Assembly: GCA_965222005.1 (NCBI GenBank)
Contig: OZ244935.1
Location: 1,674,001-1,738,000, forward strand
DNA: 64,000 nucleotides
DNA from: CBDCTM01 sp965222005
GTDB lineage: Bacteria; Bacteroidota; Bacteroidia; Chitinophagales; Saprospiraceae
Direction: 5' to 3'
Shown here piece after piece: positions 59,808 through 64,000 of the stretch. Positions within the stretch are counted from its first letter, which is position 1. Each line of letters starts with the position of its first letter. A program made the position numbers and the translations under genes. The notes beneath the pieces were generated by a model. That model worked only from the letters and a program-made list of their open reading frames with translations. It was not told the DNA's origin and did no database searches.

Positions 59808-61205
59808 CTAATCCAATAAAGTATAGATAGCGTTAACTTTTTTCAATCCATAATTTTTCGCCAAGTAGGATTCAAGGTTTGAATATTGAGGCTCTAAGTA
59901 TTTTTTCGCCAAGTAATCATCTATCCATTTGTCAAGCATTTTGGAGTCTTGTCATTCAACAAATCCCTTCCATGCCTTACGGCGTGCCACCTCATTTTTG
60001 GTATTGTCCTCGATTACAGATTGCACAACAGCATTGTTCAAATGTTCCTCTCTCAACATATTGATAAACGGCTTGCGCCAAATTAAGAAACTGGCAATCC
60101 CTTCTTGAACAAGGGATTCAATTTTAATTTGTTCAGCCTGTTCAGCTTTCTTATCTGCCTCTTTTTGAGCTTGTTCCTGCTCTGATTTCCTTTGTTTTTT
60201 ATAATAATCCGTTTCAATTGCTGCAAGGATATATCCGCCTTTATTTTCAATATTTGGATTGCGTTCAAAATCCTTTTTGCATCTTTCAATGGTTTCCGTT
60301 ACATAAGATTTATAATTTCCTTCTTCGCTACATCTATTCACAATTTTCCTAACTTTAGATTGAACATTCACTCCGTACTCTACCATCATTTGATAAATTT
60401 CGTTGTTGTATATTGGGTCTGTTAAATCAATTCCTTCTTTTGAAGTATTTTCGATTTTTTCTAAAAATGCTTTTGCTGAATTTTCTTTTTTGAAGCTCTT
60501 TGAATTAGGTGAAATTTTAAACTTGATTTTTGTAATTGTCTTCCCTGATTTTTCATATACTGAATAGGATGCTTTAATATCCGTAAACTGTTTCAGCTCC
60601 TTTAAGGCAGGCAAAATAACCCATCTATTTAGCTCATAAAATTTTTGGTATTTTCCTTTCAGTCAAAGACGAAATTTAAAGTCATCCACCGAAAAGATTT
60701 TTTCAATTACTCACCTTCATGGATGATAGCTTTGTAATATACCATATATTCTAATGGAAGTCGCTTCTAATGAATAAGCATAAATGAAAAAGAACATGGT
60801 AAAATTCTCTTTCAATTGTATTAAATAAGGCTCAAGAATAGGGTCAATCCTAAACCTAAAAGTATCTATTCTTTTACGGTGTTTTAATGAACTCAACCAA
60901 CTTGCTTGATTGGCATCTTCCGAATCTTCCCAAAATATCGGGGTTGTGTTCAATTCATCCATAATATCAAACACTTCCGCCCTCTTGGTAATTCTTTTCT
61001 TTCAGTCATAATTTAGAACTATTTTTATTTGCTGGAAGGTCATCTCAATATCTATGAAAGTGTCTTGATTGATAGGGTCAATCTTTGCTATAAGATAAAG
61101 AAGAAAAAGCAAGGCACGTTTGCTCAACTTATAAGACGCTCTGATTAGCTCATTTGATTGTACTACTTTTAAATCCTTTATCTCTTCCTTGATTTTATCT
61201 CCCAT
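59808..61205 (-). CDS. Rep_3-like plasmid replication initiator, readable only with UGA as glycine
   Basis: One 466-codon frame (ATG 61,205 to TAG 59,808; 465 aa) interrupted only by TGA at codons 68, 163, 165, 181 and 418. The N-terminal winged-helix start VQSNELIRASYKLSKRALLF is typical of Rep_3 initiators. It continues MTFQQIKIVLNYD-(TGA)-KKRITKRAEV, FRFRIDPILEPYLIQLKENF, YAYSLEATSIRIYGILQSYH, and KFRL-(TGA)-LKGKYQKFYELNRWVI, where the family has LGL..KY. Trp is TGG in the same gene (NRWVI, SWLSS). Iterons lie just upstream. The C-terminal 200 residues are charged and helical. It would initiate theta replication by binding the iterons. Confidence 0.82.
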
Positions 61206-61270
61206 CGTAATAGATATGAACTAAAGCTGCCATCATATTAGTTAAGATGTCGAACAAATCAATAGCATTT

Positions 61271-61456
61271 CTCGACTTTCTATTTCCTTTGCGGTACAAC
61301 TCGACTTTGTGCGGCAGCTCTCGACATTATGCGGTAAGTCTCGACTTTGTGCATCCAAAAGCCAGTTTTCAAGTGGTATTCCAGCTTCAGAAAACAAGTT
61401 TAAGAACACACTTAAAAAGACAACAACAATGGCGGTAAGTCTCGACTTTCTGAAAA
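61271..61456. repeat. Iteron array, candidate plasmid replication origin
   Basis: Five copies of a roughly 20-bp unit with core CTCGAC(T/A)TT, usually followed by (G/A)TGCGG, start at 61,271, 61,300, 61,320, 61,340 and 61,441. The three central copies are spaced exactly 20 bp, close to two helical turns. A sixth weak match (TGTCGAACA) is near 61,250. Their position upstream of the rep gene is that of an iteron-type oriV. The stretch between copies four and five is AT-rich and could be the melting region. Confidence 0.75.
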
Positions 61457-61625
61457 AATATTGCTTCATCGAACTTGTCGTGTTGTTGCTTTTTAAAAAA
61501 ATATATTGACAAATTCTTAAAATAGATTTCAAAAAGACTTTTCAACTCGTAAGACGAAAAAATGTCAATAGTTTTTCATCTTTTTTGAACAGGTGTCATT
61601 TTCTGAAAAGTGGGTAAAGTAATTT

Positions 61626-62186
61626 TTACGTTTTTGGAAATAATCGGTTAAGTATATTTGGAGTCACATAAACGAGCATTATTAAAAGGCACATCACACA
61701 AAGTATTAATAGCCTGAAATATTTAGCGTTTAGTTTAATTTTTTCAGAGAAGTGTTTTTCAACTTCAATTTTGAAATCATTTTGAAGTGTTACAAACTTG
61801 TTCAAAATCTCTTTCTTCTCACCTTTTTCCTCTTGATGCAATTCTCCGTATCTAACAATTTGACGTTCCAAAACATCATTACGGCTTTTTAGAGTTTCTT
61901 TTTCGAGTGCAAGTTTATTGTACTCTTTTTGAATTTTTGAATATTTTTCAATATCGTTTCAATCGTCTTTCTCATCTTGATTCCCCACGGGTAATGAAAC
62001 TTGAAGATTGGATTTCCTAGCCTTCTCTTGTACAAATTTTGTAAAGTCTTCAAAGTGTACAAAAGTCTTTCAAAACTCCTTCTTGGTGCGGATTTTATCA
62101 GGATTATATTTAAAATAATTGTAAACAGTTTTCAAAGAAATTGAATAGTACTTGTGAAGTACTGCTGGTAAGACGTATTCCTCCAT
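61626..62186 (-). CDS. Coiled-coil membrane protein with N-terminal HTH-like region, readable only with UGA as glycine
   Basis: A continuous 187-codon frame from ATG 62,186 to TAA 61,626, with TGA at codons 39 (62,070-62,072) and 76 (61,959-61,961). Segments: MEEYVLPAVLHKYYSISLKT, TKKEF-(TGA)-KTFVHFEDFTKFVQ, QDEKDD-(TGA)-NDIEKYSKIQKEY, a coiled coil (about 78-150), and a C-terminal membrane segment YFRLLILCVMCLLIMLVYV. The N-terminus looks like a helix-turn-helix preceding plasmid accessory proteins. I do not recognise the family. Under the standard code only an 81-aa C-terminal fragment would remain. It is on the same strand as rep, with the iterons between. Confidence 0.65.
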
Positions 62187-62555
62187 TTTGTAAATTTGTA
62201 AGATTGAAAATTTGTAATTGAAAGGGTTACAGGATTGGTTCAAAGTTTATTCAAAGTAAGGCAGAAAGCAAGGGGTAAATAGGTATTTCATTTTTGTAAA
62301 GTTTTTGAAGACGTTTCATACTTACTAAGAGGAATGATTTAGTTATGTGTCATTCCAACATAGGATTTAGTTTTTGAATATTTAGTCAATAATAGGAATT
62401 GTATTATTTTAGCAATTGGTACTGATTCGTAATACTTTGTAGTTGTATTTGGATGAATTAAGTGTATGAAAATCAATAGGTTATGAGTCTTATTTTGATT
62501 TTGATAAGGAAACCTCAAAAGAAACCATAAAGTAAACCAAAAAATAACGCCTAAA
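62187..62555. other. AT-rich intergenic region between divergent genes
   Basis: 369 bp separating the coiled-coil membrane protein (minus) from the conjugative ATPase (plus). It must contain promoters for both, but I see no convincing consensus. Short repeated TTTGTAA runs near 62,188-62,215 are the only structure noticed. Confidence 0.35.
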
Positions 62556-64000
62556 ATGGAATATTTCCCTTTTGCAAAGTATGTCAAATTAGCATTTGAA
62601 AGAACAGGTTTGAAGCAAGGTATTGAAAATGATTTTCATGGTGGGATTCAGGTAAAAGATGTTGAGAGCGTTGTTCGTAAGTTCATGGGCGATTGGACAG
62701 AGTGGCAAGGTGGAGAAGGTGAACCTGAAAGATTCATCACCCCAACAGAATATACTGCGTTGTTTAATGAGAATGTTGGATTGCAACTTGAACGAGAAAT
62801 TGAAAGAGCAGTTCAAAAAGCAGATAATGACAAAGAAAAAGCTAAGAGAAAAAAAGAACAGAATTTGGACAAGTGGTTTGGTGCTTCCAGTAACAAATTA
62901 GATGATAAGTTAGATAGCTATTTAGAGAAAAAGTTATTCGGAGGGTTTGTGTCGGGAGAGGAGAGCGTCAGTACTAAAAAGTACATCAAAAAAGCTATTA
63001 AAAAATTTTATACGTTATATCCTGCTTATGATTTATTTGGCATTAGGACTGAAGGAGAGCGTAGAGCGATTGCAGACCATTTGGAGCAAGACGAAGACAA
63101 TTACTTTTGGGCTATGAGAGCGAGTAATCCGCAACTTTCGGATTTTTTTTTGAAATGGCGACATTTTAGAATACCTGAAAAAGCAAGACAAAAACACACC
63201 TATATTGTAGCAGGTACGGGAGCAGGAAAAAGTGAATTGCTCAAATCCCTTGTGTGGCAGCATATTGTAAAAAGAAATACGGGTGTAGTTGTTATTGATC
63301 CTAATGGCGACTTTGCCGAACAAATAGCTAAGTTTAAAGAAAACGGAAAATCGAAATTTAAAGACAGACTTGTTTACATAGACCCATTCTTTTCTCCTGA
63401 GTTTATCCCAATAATAAATCCTTTTGAATTACCCGAAGCATCAGAGCAAGTTTTAGGAAAAGCAACTCAACAACTCTTCAAAACATTTGTAGCCGCTTTT
63501 ACTGACTTGGATTCTCCTCCAACTGCTGCCATGCAGACAATTCTGTTGAATATGATTCCAGTAATATTGAGGAAGCCGGACGGGTCTTTACGTGATATTT
63601 TCCGCTTCCTCGACTTTGAGGCTAACGATGATTTAATAGAACTTGGAAGGTCAATTCCAAATGTTGATATTAGACGTTACTTTCAAAATAGCTTCACTAA
63701 GAGAAACCTAGCAGCAAGTATTCCCGGTATGGAAAGTAGGTTTTACAGAATGGCGACAAGCGGAATTTTTATGAATCTCGTTTGTGGTAAATCAACCATT
63801 AATCTTAAAAAGGCATTGAATGAAAAGAAAATTATTGTTTTTAATCTAAGTAAAGGAAAATTGGGGGACGACCTATCGAGAATTTACGGAAGGTTCATTT
63901 TGACGAGTACCTTGAATACAATTTTTGCTCGTGCGGACATTAATGAAAACGATAGAGTTCCCTGCCATATTTATATAGATGAATTTCATAATTATATTAC
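62556..64000 (+). CDS. TraG/VirD4-type conjugative coupling ATPase, 3' end outside window
   Basis: An open frame of at least 481 codons from ATG 62,556 to the window edge. The N-terminal region (about 200 aa) is charged. Walker A lies in TYIVAGTGAGKSELLKSLVW; nearby are VVVIDPNGDFAEQIAKF and VYIDPFFSPEFIPIINPFEL. Walker B is at the end, CHIYIDEFHNYI. This is the T4SS coupling/TraG-like DUF87 ATPase type that drives DNA transfer. No TGA occurs in frame despite many glycines, so it reads under the standard code. It indicates the right part is, or derives from, a conjugative plasmid or ICE. Confidence 0.82.
   Translation, partial: MEYFPFAKYVKLAFERTGLKQGIENDFHGGIQVKDVESVVRKFMGDWTEWQGGEGEPERFITPTEYTALFNENVGLQLEREIERAVQKADNDKEKAKRKKEQNLDKWFGASSNKLDDKLDSYLEKKLFGGFVSGEESVSTKKYIKKAIKKFYTLYPAYDLFGIRTEGERRAIADHLEQDEDNYFWAMRASNPQLSDFFLKWRHFRIPEKARQKHTYIVAGTGAGKSELLKSLVWQHIVKRNTGVVVIDPNGDFAEQIAKFKENGKSKFKDRLVYIDPFFSPEFIPIINPFELPEASEQVLGKATQQLFKTFVAAFTDLDSPPTAAMQTILLNMIPVILRKPDGSLRDIFRFLDFEANDDLIELGRSIPNVDIRRYFQNSFTKRNLAASIPGMESRFYRMATSGIFMNLVCGKSTINLKKALNEKKIIVFNLSKGKLGDDLSRIYGRFILTSTLNTIFARADINENDRVPCHIYIDEFHNYI

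Larger units (their letters stand above)
42390..64000. mobile_element. Mosaic integrated element / genomic island (right end outside window)
   Basis: From the tRNA fragment rightwards, base composition drops clearly and content becomes mobile: tyrosine recombinase, split STAND gene pair, integrase remnants, IS21, methyltransferase/kinase operon, hsdM fragment, IS630, plasmid replication initiator with iterons, toxin-like gene, and a conjugative ATPase. Several genes require UGA read as glycine. It may be an integrated plasmid or ICE, or a chimeric contig; both are considered in the findings. The right boundary is not visible. Confidence 0.65.

Noticed and set aside
59808..61205. rep region as a simple pseudogene with stop mutations
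   Set aside because: All five interruptions are TGA, with no TAA, TAG or frameshift over 466 codons, and the same pattern recurs in four other genes.
61271..61456. CRISPR array at the CTCGAC repeats
   Set aside because: The units are about 20 bp back to back without spacers and lie beside a replication initiator, so they are iterons.
58224..62186. UGA read as tryptophan (codes 4-like) instead of glycine
   Set aside because: Trp is encoded by TGG in the same genes, and the contexts (after EPQS before PV, LGL..KY, RFIKD L before IV) fit family glycines, not Trp. A homology search would settle it.
63033..63323. Minus-strand frame within the conjugative ATPase gene
   Set aside because: It is opposite the Walker A region of a clearly coding plus-strand frame.

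Overview
Organism and overall layout. Positions 1-42.4 kb read as a Bacteroidota chromosome, probably Saprospiria-like. The signs are a secreted protein with SprB-type repeats and a gliding-motility/type IX secretion C-terminal domain, DUF4230 and DUF3108 proteins, LptC, GatA and two MltD-type transglycosylases. The standard code applies here and TGA is an ordinary stop (ruvC ends in TGA). From about 42.4 kb to the end the sequence is much more AT-rich and is a mosaic mobile region with a tyrosine recombinase, defence-type genes, three kinds of insertion sequence, a plasmid replication module and a conjugative ATPase.

Chromosomal part. 0.1-8.6 kb: POT peptide transporter, DUF4230 and DUF3108 proteins, an LPG-synthase-like membrane protein, ruvC, two lipoproteins and an MltD-like transglycosylase. 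An IS4-like element (8,892-10,303, 7-bp target duplication) separates that transglycosylase from a second one. 11.4-15.3 kb: pheS-hisS-gatA. 15.5-26.9 kb: M74-like endopeptidase, rhomboid, sorbosone-dehydrogenase-like lipoprotein, patatin, CNNM/CBS protein, lptC, the large sorted surface protein, and a solute-binding-like protein. 27.3-41.4 kb: a respiratory nitrate reduction locus, all on the minus strand, read in the order cytochrome c, narG, repeat lipoprotein, RIC di-iron repair protein, narH, narJ, narI, small membrane protein, two NarK transporters, carboxymuconolactone-decarboxylase-like protein, hemerythrin-like protein.

Mobile part. A tRNA-Met(CAT) 3' fragment (42,390-42,437) lies next to an integrase gene and looks like one end of an integrated element. 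Next comes a split STAND (NB-ARC + TPR) pair bracketed by the integrase 3' end and a 155-bp, about 90% identical copy of it. After that come a small gene, a more diverged integrase remnant, an IS21 element, and an operon XRE regulator - DNA methyltransferase - dual-GHKL histidine-kinase-like ATPase - receiver-domain protein. A degraded hsdM start and an IS630 element with a -1 frameshift signal follow, then a plasmid-like segment with a PemK/MazF-like toxin, a SprT-like protein, a Rep_3-like initiator with iterons, a coiled-coil membrane protein and a TraG/VirD4-like ATPase that runs off the end.

Main discovery. Five genes (47,611-47,919; 58,224-58,646; 59,506-59,772; 59,808-61,205; 61,626-62,186) are each one continuous reading frame broken only by TGA: 13 in-frame TGA codons, no TAA, TAG or frameshift. 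Where I can recall family conservation, the TGA sits at a glycine position, and tryptophan is encoded by TGG in the same genes. This fits genetic code 25 (UGA = Gly; Absconditabacteria/SR1 and Gracilibacteria). The other large genes in the region contain no in-frame TGA. The window therefore either records gene flow between a UGA-glycine lineage and Bacteroidota mobile elements, or joins two organisms in an assembly chimera. The sequence alone cannot decide. A second candidate novelty is the methyltransferase/dual-ATPase/receiver operon, which looks like a two-component-controlled defence system.
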